From Magicicada septendecula (Eukaryota > Arthropoda > Insecta > Hemiptera > Cicadidae), in NCBI GenBank assembly GCA_034769895.1, contig CM068373.1, forward strand, positions 195,151,634 to 195,215,633: a stretch of 64,000 bases of DNA, given 5' to 3'. The first letter of the stretch is position 1; each line of letters starts with the position of its first letter. Of this stretch, positions 53,201-64,000 are shown piece after piece. The notes beneath the pieces are model-generated. The model was not told where the DNA came from, did no database searches, and saw nothing but the letters and a program-made list of their open reading frames with translations. Made by a program: the position numbers and the translations under genes.

Positions 53201-56200
53201 TCCTTATAAACTCTATTTTGATTGGTGTATAATAGAAATATACTTGTGTGTGCTTTTATTATAGTTACTTTTGATTTTACATTGTATATGTTGATCAGTT
53301 GAGGTTATGTTAATCCATTGTTGGCTTGGTATAATATATGCCTTTGAATGACTTTCATTCACAATTTCTATTTACATATTCTATTAACAAATCTCATTAC
53401 TATATCTTCAACACAGTATTATCCTTATTTTACTAATATTATATTTTAACTGATAGGCCTACACATTATTAATTATTTATTTATCATCAACATGCACTAT
53501 GTGATTACTTTTTGCAATGCACATTAGGACTGAGTTACTTACTCTAAATTGTCATAATTACTTTCATTTATACACATAAATAACTATGTTATGTGTTGTT
53601 TCATGTTATTGGTATAAAAACTTGTTCATTTCATAATCAGTCAGAAACAATTATTCTGAAACAGTCTTATTTCTCTAGCTATTTTGAGCAGTTATTTTGT
53701 TTCTATCAGAAATTCTGGTGTGGTCTTATGTTTTATACAGTCTTATCTGTGTTTCACAGATCACACACTAAATGTTTGTGTTTTTTCATGAAGATTACTG
53801 TTTATTCTATTTGTCACTGGTTCCTAAAATATGACACTTTATATTGTTAGTGTTCATTGGGTTTGGGGCGTGTGATAGTATTTTATGCACTTATAAATGA
53901 CGCATTGTTAATGTTTGTGTTTGTTTATCACTAGCAAAATTTCCTTCTTCATGTTATCCATTCTTCTTAAACGTCTCTTCTTCTTCTCATCTTGACATTA
54001 AAATGCTCATGGGTTTCTGCTATCATATGTGTCCTCTTCTTGGGAATCCATTCTTCATTCATGGGTATGTCCCCTTGTTCATTTTGTATGGGTCTGGTCC
54101 TTGTGTATTTTTCTTCTCATTACATATATTTTTTCTCACTTATTGTATGTGTATCCTCTTCTCCTCAGTTTATATTCTTCTTTGTAGGAATACCCTACTC
54201 ATTCATAGGTTTGTATTGTATGTTTTCTTCTTATGGTAGTTTATTCCTCACTCATAGGTATGGTTTCCTCTTCTTTTAGTTATGTTTCCCTCACTCATAG
54301 GTCCTATTGGGTCTTGTTTTCTGACTTAGTATTTCAATTCATTTTTCTTCTTTTTCATTATATTTGATGATCCATTTAGTCTTAACTTCCTTCTTTTCTG
54401 GTGCTCCCCCCCTTTTTTTTTTATCTATTTATTGATATATTGTGGTTTTTTATAGTTGAGCGTTACTCTTTCTCTTATTAGATTTTAATTATATTAGTCA
54501 AGACATGCATATGTTATATTCTTAGGTTTTGGGGTGTTAGTTATATTTTCTATGTAACGATGATTTTGTTATGTTACATCGTTTAAAATTATATAACTGT
54601 TGGTTAGTGTGCACTGGATAAGGTCTTTCAGTGTCTATGTTGTTTTCAAGTCTAATTAATGTATCAAGTATTTGAGGTTAGTTAGAATTTTAAAGTGATA
54701 GGAAACCAAAGGCCTTGTCCAATGTGAGGAGACTACCAGTTCTGCAATTATCAAAGAGAATGTTATTATCTTCCCTATGGTCATTGCATCTTCTAGCTGT
54801 GTTACATCTTGAACTATAGGCTACCACTGCTAAAGAGAAACTGGTAGTTGGGAGAGGGGGGTATTATGATGTGCGAGCGATCATGTGGATTTGTCACTTT
54901 GTTACTAACTGAGTACCGTATACTATACTATACCTCAGTCAGCCTGCCATATTACCCTGACAAGGTAGTAGACAAGGTATGATTGACTCAACCTTGAGTT
55001 GGACCGACAGGGTATAATGACAATGTTGTACAAAGTGAGGACCTTCCCTCTGTGCTACCCTTCTGTTAATAGAAATGTTATACAATAATGTGGTTGGTCA
55101 ACAGCAGTGTGTCTACACAGACTTTTTTAATTATGTTGTTTTAAAAATAATTTATCTCTAAGATGAAGGAGTATTTGTTATTGCAGGACTAGAACTTTGA
55201 AACACATTGTATATTGTCAGTAGTTGATAGAACAGATTTACTTATTTTGTGTACTGTGTATGCGTGCGTATAGCTATGTATGTGTTGGTTTTGTGCCATT
55301 ACTTTACTGCAAAGTCTCCAACGGATGTTATCAAAGAGTCAAGTGAATTCATTTCAATTATGATGTAGTCAAAGTGCAAGATCTTTAACCACAGTTATCA
55401 ATATGTGTAGTGGTTATGCAGTGTTTTGTATAAATTTATGAAGTAAACACAATATCAGTTGAACCTCATTGCAGTTATAAGAAAAAAAGGGGAACGACTA
55501 ATAAATATGAGGTGACAAGTTCGTTATACGAAAAATACTGAGACTGATATTGTAAGACATTTGAAAATTGCTAATAGATTTTTTGAATTACCAAAGATAT
55601 TAAACTTATAAAATAATTTAAATTGTAATCAGTGTATTTTTAATTATATAAACATTAAAACTCAGTTTTGTAAACTTCAATGTGATTACCGTAAATTACA
55701 TATTTATTACCTATCACAAATCTTTTTGTGTATTACCTGTTTCCATAAATGGTATAGGGTTAAATGTCTTTCCTCACACATAAATTTCAGCTCTCTCTCT
55801 CTCTCTTTCTCTTTCTCTTTCTTTCTCTTTTTTATTGCCACCTCCTTTATCCACTCTTTGCATATTGTCTTACGATTTTTCTACCCTTTCTAAGAGTACT
55901 ACAAGTGCTTTATCCTAAAAAAATCACAAATTTTCCTGTTTTAACATTTTCCTCAATAGCTCATTCCCTCCCCTCATGTATTAGATGTCTTATCTCCCTG
56001 TTTGGAGAATGCACTCCTACCACCTCAATATCTTCTAAATCTTATATGTTTCTTATGCTGTCTTTCTTTAAACCCTACCAATTCTTTTCAGACACCTTAC
56101 CTCCACAGTTTTGTTTTGCACTTTTGTTTTTCAGTCAAAACCAAAGTCTAATAACCAAGAGTGTTAGAATAGTTATGTAAATCACTTTATATACATTCAT

Positions 56201-56323
56201 CTTTGTTTTTGTGTGATTTATTTCTTATTTATAAAATGTTCCAATAGTTTCTCTTTGTTTCTTAATTATAATGATTTTTCTTCTCTGTTGTTGACATCTG
56301 TACTATGTTCTTACCTCTTTTAA
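50240..56323. other. Unassigned AT-rich sequence
   Basis: About 6 kb with no recognisable gene. Notable patches: a GC-balanced stretch at 51950-52290; a T-rich region with degenerate TATGGG/CTCATAGGT-like repetition at 53950-54310; and a purine run GGGAGAGGGGGGTATTATGA (about 54857) followed by a GC-balanced stretch to 55100, reminiscent of a polypurine tract next to an LTR, although no second LTR was found. There is a CT-rich run at 55790-55830. Confidence 0.5.
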
Positions 56324-56411
56324 CTTCTTTATCTTTTTAATGAAGAAAGTTGTGTTAGTGGTTAAAATCACAAGCAGAATTATCACTGTTGCACACCACT
56401 ATATAAAAATA

Positions 56412-56457
56412 TTCCGATTAGCGCTTTCAAGCTTCACAGCTCATCGTCAGATCGGAA
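56412..56457 (-). ncRNA. Hammerhead ribozyme, 3' end of Penelope element
   Basis: Minus strand: TTCCGAT, core CTGACGA, stem II around AGCTGTGAAGCT, GAAA, GCGC, TA, ATCGGAA. Stem I pairs TTCCGAT with ATCGGAA perfectly over 7 bp. GCGC is a self-complementary stem III, so a dimeric fold is likely. It has the same sense as the coding strand. Confidence 0.88.
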
Positions 56458-56699
56458 GTGAACAAATAACAAAAAAAAACCCTTCACCCCCACCTCACCA
56501 CACCCTACTCACACAGAACAAGCCATAATTCAATGTCCCTTCCCCCCCTCTGAGCCCTGTCCCTCCATCTGGACAGTTACATATTTTTCTAGAAAATTCC
56601 TTGTGTTTCAGTGTTGTGTGTGTGTGTGCATTCCTTTAAACCTACCCCTCTTTCTCCCCCACATCTGGGCCAGTCACACACCCTTATTTAAAACCATCC

Positions 56700-57572
56700 A
56701 ATTAGTCCTCTACAATTTAATTCTTAATCTTATCTATCTGTCCTCTATCATTTACTTCTTAATTATGTTATAAAATATTTCTTCATTATCAAATTTAATT
56801 TTAGTATTAATTAAATTGTCTAACCCTTTTTCCTTTTTTTTCAATATTTCTAACTCCTTCCTAAGGTTCCTTTCAACTGTGTTATTTACTACTTTTACAA
56901 TTTCGTAGTCTTCCAAAGGATTAACAAACTTATGGTTGTCTTCTATGAAATGTCTTGCATATAACGAATTCCTTCTCCACGTTTGTGATCAGTCAACCTG
57001 CATACGAATTTTCGTCCTGTCTCCCCTAGGTACACTTTGTTGCAGTCTTTACATTTTAATTTATAAATTCCGCTTTTCTGTAAAACTGGGATTTTTTTCT
57101 ATATTTTTATTCCTTATCTTATCAAATGCCGTTTCACATTTTTTAATAGCTATATCTACTCCGTATTTATTAAAACATTTTATAATTTTTCTAGTATGTG
57201 AACCTATGTATGTCAATGAGCCTGCATAATTCTTTTGTTCTGGTTCTATTTTAGCTTTTTGTATGTTAACCCTTTTCATAACTTTATCCACTATGTTGGT
57301 GTTATAGTTATTATTCCTTACAATTCCCTTTATCGTTTTTAACTCCCTATCTTTTGATTCGGTCTCTTCAAACACTTCTGAGCTCTATAACAAAATGAAT
57401 TGATTGTCGCCATTTTATATCTATAAGGGTGGTAGGACTCTGTTGGTATAATTATATCAAAATACGATTCTTTCCTAAATATCCCAAACTGTAGTTTCTC
57501 ATTATCTTTAATTTCTATGTTTAAATCTAAGTAATTTATTTTCTTACCTCCTATCTCTTCTAATTTGTTCAC
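56700..57572 (-). pseudogene. Penelope RT C-terminus and GIY-YIG endonuclease
   Basis: From 57572 the frame reads KINYLDLNIEIKDNEKLQFG, then IFRKESYFDIIIPTESYHPY and RYKMATINSFCYRAQ. This corresponds to the end of the Penelope RT (FLD..I......F..YRK.T.T...IP..S.HP...K). A second frame (57375-57061) has IVDKVMKRVNIQKAKIEPEQ and LTYIGSHTRKIIKCFNKYGV. A third has GIYKLKCKDCNKVYLGETGR (57075-57010), the GIY-YIG nuclease core, then DNHKFVNPLEDYEIVKVVNN to about 56780. Frameshifts near 57360 and 57080 separate the pieces and a stop follows MQDIS-type codons. The catalytic RT palm is missing because of 5' truncation. Confidence 0.9.
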
Positions 57573-57618
57573 TTCCGATCTGACGATGAGCTGTGAAGCT
57601 TGAAAGCGCTAATCGGAA
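57573..57618 (+). ncRNA. Hammerhead ribozyme, inverted copy
   Basis: Same 46 nt as the 56412-56457 copy but on the plus strand: core CTGACGA at 57580-57586, GAAA at 57602-57605, GCGC at 57606-57609, TA at 57610-57611. Both copies keep every core base. The surroundings differ from the left copy at single positions (for example TTTGTATATAG against TTTTTATATAG). Confidence 0.88.
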
Positions 57619-57672
57619 TATTTGTATATAGTGGTGTGCAGCAGTGATAATTCTGCTTGCTTCTTTATCTTT

Positions 57673-58175
57673 ATTAATTCGATTCTACAAAACTTTCCCT
57701 TTCTTTTCTTGTAGCCATTACTTTAGTTTACATTACATTTACATTTGTCATTACATTTATATTAGATCATTTATTTTCCAATAATATGTTCCAATTTATT
57801 GGCTGTTTTGTGATTATTTGTCATTTCTAGCTACATGAATGTCATGTGTGAAATTCCATTTAGAATATTTACTCTGTAGAGGTTTAGTTATTTTGCATGT
57901 CATTTTTGGTTGAAGTTTTTTAATTATCTTGATGGATAAATAATGATGGGAGTTTAATCTTCCCTTGTCTTAGTACTTGTAATACAGTAACAACAATTAT
58001 GAAATCGGTTTAATTATAATATTACACAAGTATTATTACTTAGTAGAAAATCAATAAAAATTATTAATTAAATTAGTTTATCAATTAAGTTTAATTTCTT
58101 TAAGGACTGATTGATAAGTATTTTTGTATAAGTTAATTATTTACCAATTAAACGAGAATGTTTTTTGTTTTACAG
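57673..58175 (+). other. Presumed Got1 intron sequence
   Basis: AT-rich and without features of its own. It ends with a pyrimidine-rich tract and TTTTACAG immediately before the coding exon. Confidence 0.7.
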
Positions 58176-58357
58176 CATACAGGACTGATGAAGGGAAACC
58201 ATGGGTATTACCAGTCGTCAAAAAGATGGAGAAAAAACTGGCTGCAGATGATACGCTTAACAAAGAATACCTACCAGTATTAGGATTGGAACAGTTCACC
58301 AATGCAGCGACCAGTATGCTTTTGGGAGCCAACTGTAAAGCCATAACTGAGGGCAGA
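58176..58357 (+). CDS. Cytosolic aspartate aminotransferase, internal exon
   Basis: A 182-bp exon bounded by TTTTACAG and GTAAGT. It enters in phase 1 (codon completed to Ala by the previous exon) and ends after a complete Arg codon. It encodes AYRTDEGKPWVLPVVKK, then LAADDTLNKEYLPVLGLEQF and TNAATSMLLGANCKAITEGR. This matches residues about 40-100 of animal cytosolic aspartate aminotransferase (GOT1), a PLP enzyme that interconverts aspartate and 2-oxoglutarate with oxaloacetate and glutamate. The segment includes the VGAYRTD..PWVLPVV and NHEYLPI.GL motifs near the N-terminus. It has no stops or frameshifts, unlike every other coding trace here. Neighbouring exons were not found in the window, so the introns must be large. 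Confidence 0.93.
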
Positions 58358-58774
58358 GTAAGTAATTCTTGTCATAATTTTTTGTATTCAAAAAATCTAA
58401 TGTGTTGGGCAAAGGCCTTTCTCAGGAATGATTTACTAAGAGTAATGATTGTGGAGAACTTTCAGTTGTATTAACTTTATATGTTTCTTTCAGCACGTAT
58501 GCAATTTAGCATGCAGTTTTGCTGAATTGTTTTTACTTGTACTACTTATTACCACCACACATTTCAAAAGCAACACTACTACTCAGCTATCACTATGAAA
58601 TATTACAACTGTGTGTGTGTGATCTCTCTTATTCATTCCAACTCACATCTATTCTGTCCTAGATGTGACCATATTATTCCAGTTATATCATGTTAAAATA
58701 AACAATTATTGCATCTCTTTAGTGTTTCCTGTTTTCATCTATTGTATAATTGATTTTATGGCATCCATTACCAC
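58358..58774 (+). other. Presumed Got1 intron, 5' part
   Basis: Starts with the donor GTAAGT. No other feature seen before the palindromic insertion. Confidence 0.65.
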
Positions 58775-58847
58775 AGTTCTAAGGATATTATAAACAGTTC
58801 TAAGCATTTTATTTCTTTTATGAATTTGCTAACTGCTATAATTTTTA

Positions 58848-58897
58848 TTGTTCGACTAAGCTTTTCGTCATCACTGACATCTTCAGGTCTTAAACAG
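58848..58897 (-). ncRNA. Hammerhead ribozyme candidate, left arm
   Basis: Minus-strand mirror of the 59433-59482 motif: core CTGAAGA (plus 58880-58886), GAAA (plus 58863-58866), AGCT (58859-58862), TA (58857-58858). One base of the distal stem I differs from the right arm (CTGT instead of TTGT), weakening that helix. Confidence 0.72.
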
Positions 58898-59360
58898 CGT
58901 CTATCAACTGTACGTTGTAGGCTTTTATACTTTAGGCCCCTCCCCTTATGTCATCGCCCCTTCTATTGGTTCTAGCTGCTACCGCTCTTCACGGGAACTT
59001 TGTCTACATTTTTCCGTTAGGCATTTTTCTAACGTCCGTCAAATTGTTTTAAGAATCTCCCGTTAATTTCTTCATTCTTGACTTATAATTTTTTTTTGTA
59101 ACCTTTTACATTTCGTCATTTTTACTGTGTTATTCTTATTATTTTAATTTATTTTTGTTTATTGTTTAATAACAAAAATAAATTAAAATAATAAGAATAA
59201 CACAGTAAAAATGACGAAATGTAAAAGGTTACAAAAAAAAATTATAAGTCAAGAATTGAGAAATTAACGGGAGATTCTTAAAACAATTTGACGGACGTTA
59301 GAAAAATGCCTAACGGAAAAATGTAGACAAAGTTCCCGTGAAGAGCGGTAGTAGCTAGAA

Positions 59361-59430
59361 CCAATAGGAGGGGCGATGACATAAGGGGAGGGGCCTAAAG
59401 TATAAAAGCCTACAACGTACAGTTGATAGA
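59361..59430 (+). promoter_or_regulatory. CCAAT and TATA promoter of the palindrome's right arm
   Basis: CCAAT at 59361-59365, GGGGAGGGGCC at about 59385-59395 and TATAAAAG at 59401-59408 predict a start near 59430, just before the hammerhead. The left arm carries the same elements facing left (CTTTTATA at 58922-58929 and ATTGG at 58965-58969), so the palindrome would promote divergently. Confidence 0.65.
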
Positions 59431-59432
59431 CG

Positions 59433-59482
59433 TTGTTTAAGACCTGAAGATGTCAGTGATGACGAAAAGCTTAGTCGAACAA
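59433..59482 (+). ncRNA. Hammerhead ribozyme candidate, right arm
   Basis: Core CTGAAGA (59444-59450), stem II GTC..GAC around a 6-nt loop, GAAA (59464-59467), self-complementary stem III AGCT (59468-59471), TA (59472-59473). Stem I is made by GAC/GTC next to the core and TTGT/ACAA further out, with an internal loop between. The layout is the same as in the 57573 copy though the sequence is unrelated. Confidence 0.78.
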
Positions 59483-59589
59483 TAAAAATTATAGCAGTTA
59501 GCAAATTCATAAAAGAAATAGTAAGGATGGCTGCTAATTTAAACAATACGAAGTTCTAAGCATATTATAAGCAGTTCTAAGCATTTATC

Positions 59590-60525
59590 CTCTATCCAGT
59601 GTATCAGGAGAGCTCCATTTCTATTTATTTTAATCTTTTTGCAGATGACAGTATGTCTTGTTGTCTCTCTCTTATCACAGTGGAGCCCCTGCAGTTTCTT
59701 CTGGTCAACAAATTTTTCTTGTTTCGTGGACATGTCAACTTTCTTTTGGTCTTTCCTGAGAAATCCATATCTGTACCCTGATAGTAACAACAGGAGTATA
59801 CTTAATCCATTTCTTTTACTATCACATTCAGTCTTTTATTACATGTGTGTAATTTATAGACATTTTGTCAGTTACGTTTGGTTATATACTTTTTTCTTAG
59901 GTTACTAATTAATTATAATTACAAATTACATACATTTTTTTTAAGTTTTGTAAGCTTAAAGACACTTCACCTTTATTACCAACCCTGCTAGCCATAATCC
60001 TTAGTCATTGGTAGAAGCTGACAGCATAGGATGCAGTGGCTCTTTCATACCTTTCCATAATAGCAGTGTTTATACATATATATATATAAGTTTTGTAAAA
60101 TGTATATTTAACAGGCTTATAATAAAATAAAAGTAGTGGTTTCTTTTACTGTACTATATACACACATACTGTATAGTATGACTTCCTTTATTTCCACTTT
60201 TCAATCCCCTCCTACTATTAGTGAAGCACCACTTTTGAATTCCTAGGGTCTAGGGTTCCTTTCAGAACATAATGTTACATTTTATCTCTATATAGTCATA
60301 TTGTTCTTAGATTTATGATAATGAATTAAACAATTTTGTACTAAGTAATGAAATTCATATTTCATATGTCATATATTAAGTCATAGGAAACGTGTAATTA
60401 CAGTAAAGATATGGTTCGGAAATTAGGAGTTTTTAATAACATATGTGGTACAATCGGTCGATGTCTGAAAAAGAAAAAAGAAAAGAGACCATGCTGAAAT
60501 TTTATAAAATGCTACCTTATGTGGA
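59590..60525. other. Unassigned AT-rich sequence
   Basis: No gene recognised. Short TA run near 60075. Confidence 0.5.
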
Positions 60526-60529
60526 CCAT

Positions 60530-60840
60530 CAAAATCTGGGTTACAACAAAAGGCCAAGAGAGAAGAATACAAGTTCAAGAGATGAAGTTTCCAAGAAGAG
60601 TCAAATGATGTAACTGGAGAGGATGATAAGGAATTAAATAATTACAGAAAAACTTCGAATATTTAATTTAAATGAAAAAATAAAATAAAACAGAATTAAA
60701 TGGAGCTACATTTGGAAAGAATGGAAGATTAATGTTAAAAGCAAGAATATATAAAGCAAAAGAAAGAAGAAACATAGGTTAACTGAGGAAAAGGTGGGAA
60801 CCATAATGCCAACCAACAGTGCCTAATATGTGAAGTGGAG
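60530..60840 (+). pseudogene. LINE RT tail, heavily decayed
   Basis: Fragments such as FNLNEKIK, RIKWSY and a purine-rich segment encoding a K.R...RRN.G...KRW-like string match the end of a LINE RT (LN..I...R.KW..HL.RM......GRR..GRP..RW). Frames shift every 30-60 bp. No catalytic residues. Confidence 0.5.
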
Positions 60841-60844
60841 ATAA

Positions 60845-62430
60845 TTGTGACGTAATAAAATGGTATATCTTTTCTAGAAGGATTGTATATATCGTTCTAA
60901 TAAAATATCTATAACAGCTGAGTTAATAACACATCAACAATATTCTGTTGATGTACTAGACTGTATGACATTCAGATTTAATACTAGTTTGTTAAGTTGT
61001 TAGATCTTGTAGAATTTCAACCCTGTCTGCATTACCATCAAATGAATATATCAGGTGTAGAACTAAAAAAGAAATAAAACACATGTACACACACACACAC
61101 ACACACATTTTGTGGGTTGAGTCACAATCCCATATTCATCTTCTGGCTGAGTCCTGCTTGGGACAGAACTGCTGGGTTTCTTTCTGTTGCTGCATCTTTT
61201 TGGGGTCGTGCATGATTGGTCTATAAGTTTTGTGTCGTTGGCCCAGTATATTGGTGTGTGGGTACGTTGTGTTTGAATTCTGTATAGGTGGTATGTAATT
61301 TCTATAGTGCACGTGGTTTGTACAACGGTTCTCCAGTCTAGGTTAAGTAAAGTCCTTTGTCCTATTTGCTTAGAGCTTCTTGTCTTATTTCTCTTATGGT
61401 CATGGTACTGCCAAAACTTTGATATGTTCAAAATTTATATAACATCCCGTTGTTGCGATATATTGTATAAGCGCTTAAGTACTGATTCTGTATGCTATTT
61501 ATGCCAGTGTATGTTCTCATCTTTGTTTGCTAATATGGCAGTCGGATTGCCTTTGTTGGTTTGTTTGGTGGATCGGCTCAGGTTTAGTTTTCATACAACT
61601 GACTTTGTGCATTTAGAAATGGAACAAACTCATTAATCAATCACTTTAGTTATAAGTGGTATTAATCATAAGGCTGTACTCCCAGGTTTGTAATATACAT
61701 TATGATGGAAAGTGTGTAAATGTGTTGTCAAGTATATATAGAATTGGAACAGAACAGAATAATCATGATGATGATGATGATGATGATGATAGGTGATATG
61801 GTTGTTTGAAGAATATGTTGATCCAGAATTACAGGTATTAAAATGTGTAAGCTGGATTGTGTTTTGTGTACTATGGTTATAGTTTCTTCACATGGGCATA
61901 TGGTTATCTGTTCACATCAAGTTGCCCTAGTTCATGGTATACAGTGTGAGTAATCTTATCTGTACCGTGAGATCAGAGGTCATGTTTATTGGAGTTGTTG
62001 GATCGTATTTACATTTTATTTTAAGAACAGCATGACTTCAGAATTTCATTGTCAGATAATATTAAGTTCAAGGGCTACTGGAAACAGATTGGTTATATAA
62101 TTAAAACACAGTTAAGTAACGGAGGCAGATCATGCGATAGTTTAAAAACAAAAGGGTATCATTACATTAGTAACAGTGGCTTTCAAAGATGTAATCCACT
62201 GTAATGTTTAAAATAATTTTATCAATGTTAAGTACATTTGTACTTACATAAAACAAACATACAAAAATTCAGTTTATAAAATGACACAGTTTATCAGTTT
62301 AAGTCTGATAATATTGAACAATATGGTTCAACAAAATGTTGATTAGAAATTAAAATAAAACAAATACTTGCATTGAAACTTTACAACATTTTGAAATTTT
62401 ATTTACCAATATTTGTAAAAACAGGATTCC
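60845..62430. other. Unassigned sequence with simple repeats
   Basis: Contains an (AC)n run at about 61088-61107 and a (GAT)n run at about 61764-61790. The minus-strand frame 61063-61431 has a more balanced composition but resembles no family I can name. Confidence 0.5.
61764..61790 (+). repeat. (ATG)9 microsatellite
   Basis: Nine ATG/GAT triplets in a row. Confidence 0.95.
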
Positions 62431-62479
62431 CAAAACTTCAAAAATTCTTTGAGACTATCACTGAAGACATCATAAACAT

Positions 62480-63000
62480 GACACATCACTACATACTATC
62501 TACTTATTTGAAACCAGTTTTACAAACAGATAAGAGGAGCTCTGATGGGGTCAGCAGTCTCTCTAGTCATTCCCAGTGTCTTTGAGAAGCTAATGGCAAC
62601 ACGCTCACTAAAGCCAATATGCTGGCTCCAGTATGTGGATGACATATTTGTGATATGGCCATAAAGGAGCAGTAGGCTATAAGAATTCCACAATCTCATG
62701 ATTAGCGTATAAGCGTACACAGTAACATGAAATTCATCATATAACTGGAACTGAACAATCTTCTGCTATTTTTGGACATACTTTGCTTGAAAAATAACTT
62801 AGGTAGCTTACATCGTAATATACGAGACGTATATAGGAAACGTATATGTATCATGAGTTATCTTCATGGAGTTCTCATAAACACCCTGCTTCACAGAACC
62901 ATCTTGACACCAACTACATGCTGTCAATAGAGAATTGACACATTTTCAGAACTGATTGCGACGGTACATGTATTGGGCAGTTCAACTGGAGGATCAAGGA
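62480..63000 (+). pseudogene. Penelope-like reverse transcriptase remnant
   Basis: Around 62515-62665 one frame reads FYKQIRGALMGSAVSLVIPS, then VFEKLMATRSLKPICW and LQYVDDIFVIWP, followed by a stop. These are the YRQ..GAPMGSPVSP and YVDDIFVIW catalytic motifs of Penelope RTs, with the two active-site Asp intact. Downstream, shifted frames give pieces such as FLD and SSWSSHKHPAS that fit the next block of the family. It is a different copy, and probably a different family, from the 56-57 kb element. No hammerhead was found near it. Confidence 0.8.
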
Positions 63001-63004
63001 GTGT

Positions 63005-63854
<850 letters not shown>

Positions 63855-64000
63855 TGTATGTGCAAACAAGTTGGTAGTCTGTGTTTATAACTGTGGTACT
63901 GAAGGCATGTTTTAGGTCTGAACTAATACAATTTTGGTAAATTGATTCCTAATAAAACAATGATGAAAGATCTGTCTGAATTCAAAAGTTATTTTTGTGT

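Larger units (their letters stand above)
56337..57659 (-). mobile_element. Penelope-like element, 5'-truncated, with inverted terminal repeats
   Basis: It is flanked by the direct repeat CTTCTTTATCTTT (56324-56336 and 57660-57672). Both ends carry the same terminal sequence in opposite orientation: 56355-56460 and 57570-57655 share TTCAAGCTTCACAGCTCATC and TGTTGCACACCACTATA (or their complements). Each contains a hammerhead ribozyme. The interior encodes the C-terminal part of the Penelope reverse transcriptase and its GIY-YIG nuclease on the minus strand. Inverted partial terminal repeats are well known in this class. Confidence 0.9.
58811..59519. mobile_element. Penelope-type palindrome: two head-to-head terminal repeats
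   Basis: Two 349-bp arms (58811-59159 and 59171-59519) are near-perfect reverse complements around an 11-bp spacer. Each arm contains, reading outward, a CCAAT box, a GC-rich stretch, TATAAAAG and a hammerhead ribozyme. An imperfect ~36-bp direct repeat (AGTTCTAAG.ATATTATAA..) flanks the insertion at 58775-58810 and 59552-59586. Downstream of the right arm a start codon at 59527 opens MAANLNNTKF and stops at once, as if the element's ORF had been cut off at its beginning. I read this as the 5' end of a second Penelope family with an inverted duplicate of its own terminal repeat. Confidence 0.82.

Noticed and set aside
53992..54279. 95-codon hydrophobic frame as a membrane protein
   Set aside because: T-rich low-complexity DNA gives Phe/Leu/Ser-rich frames in several phases (an overlapping frame exists too). 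No homology and no gene structure.
54857..55100. Polypurine tract and 3' LTR start
   Set aside because: No second LTR copy, no matching end and no coding region were found.

Overview
The window looks like AT-rich, repeat-dense nuclear DNA of an arthropod, most likely an insect with a large genome. The evidence is spliced gene structure, long simple-sequence tracts, insect-type transposable elements of nearly every class, and one exon of an ordinary animal metabolic gene. There are no operons and no bacterial features. The species cannot be named from the sequence alone.

Layout. 1-8765 is a satellite-like array of roughly 160-bp monomers. It has a head-to-head inversion near 900 and higher-order duplications. 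8965-9482 is a solo LTR with a 4-bp target duplication. 10592-19063 is an almost complete autonomous Helitron on the minus strand (both termini, Rep and helicase); its helicase is split by a 2.6-kb insertion. 19261-20112 is a 5'-truncated LINE with target duplications. 21.3-28 kb holds decayed LINE reverse-transcriptase and RNase H pieces, a 161-bp Penelope-derived element with a hammerhead ribozyme, a hAT-type MITE and a tRNA-derived SINE. About 30.8-35.4 kb is a Helentron-derived locus: a three-exon gene whose protein joins an Arg-rich N-terminus to the second half of a PIF1-like helicase and an AP-like endonuclease. A small Helitron carrying a minisatellite sits in its first intron. 35691-35980 is a pure (CA)145 tract. 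39863-41154 is a dead mariner. 41.6-50.2 kb contains two more LINE remnants and further microsatellites.

The most interesting part is 56.3-59.6 kb. A 5'-truncated Penelope-like element (RT tail plus GIY-YIG) lies between two inverted copies of a terminal repeat, each containing a hammerhead ribozyme. Next comes an exon of cytosolic aspartate aminotransferase (58176-58357), then a 349+11+349-bp palindrome. Each palindrome arm holds CCAAT and TATA elements and another, differently sequenced hammerhead. The host gene is therefore Got1, and both Penelope insertions flanking this exon should lie in its introns. A further Penelope RT remnant lies at 62.5 kb.

Nothing here forms a pathway in the usual sense. 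The shared theme is mobile elements at different stages of decay. Five hammerhead-ribozyme candidates (22.9, 56.4, 57.6, 58.9 and 59.45 kb) and the Helitron/Helentron nesting are the strongest observations. Several frameshifts fall in runs of six to nine A, so some apparent gene damage could be assembly error.
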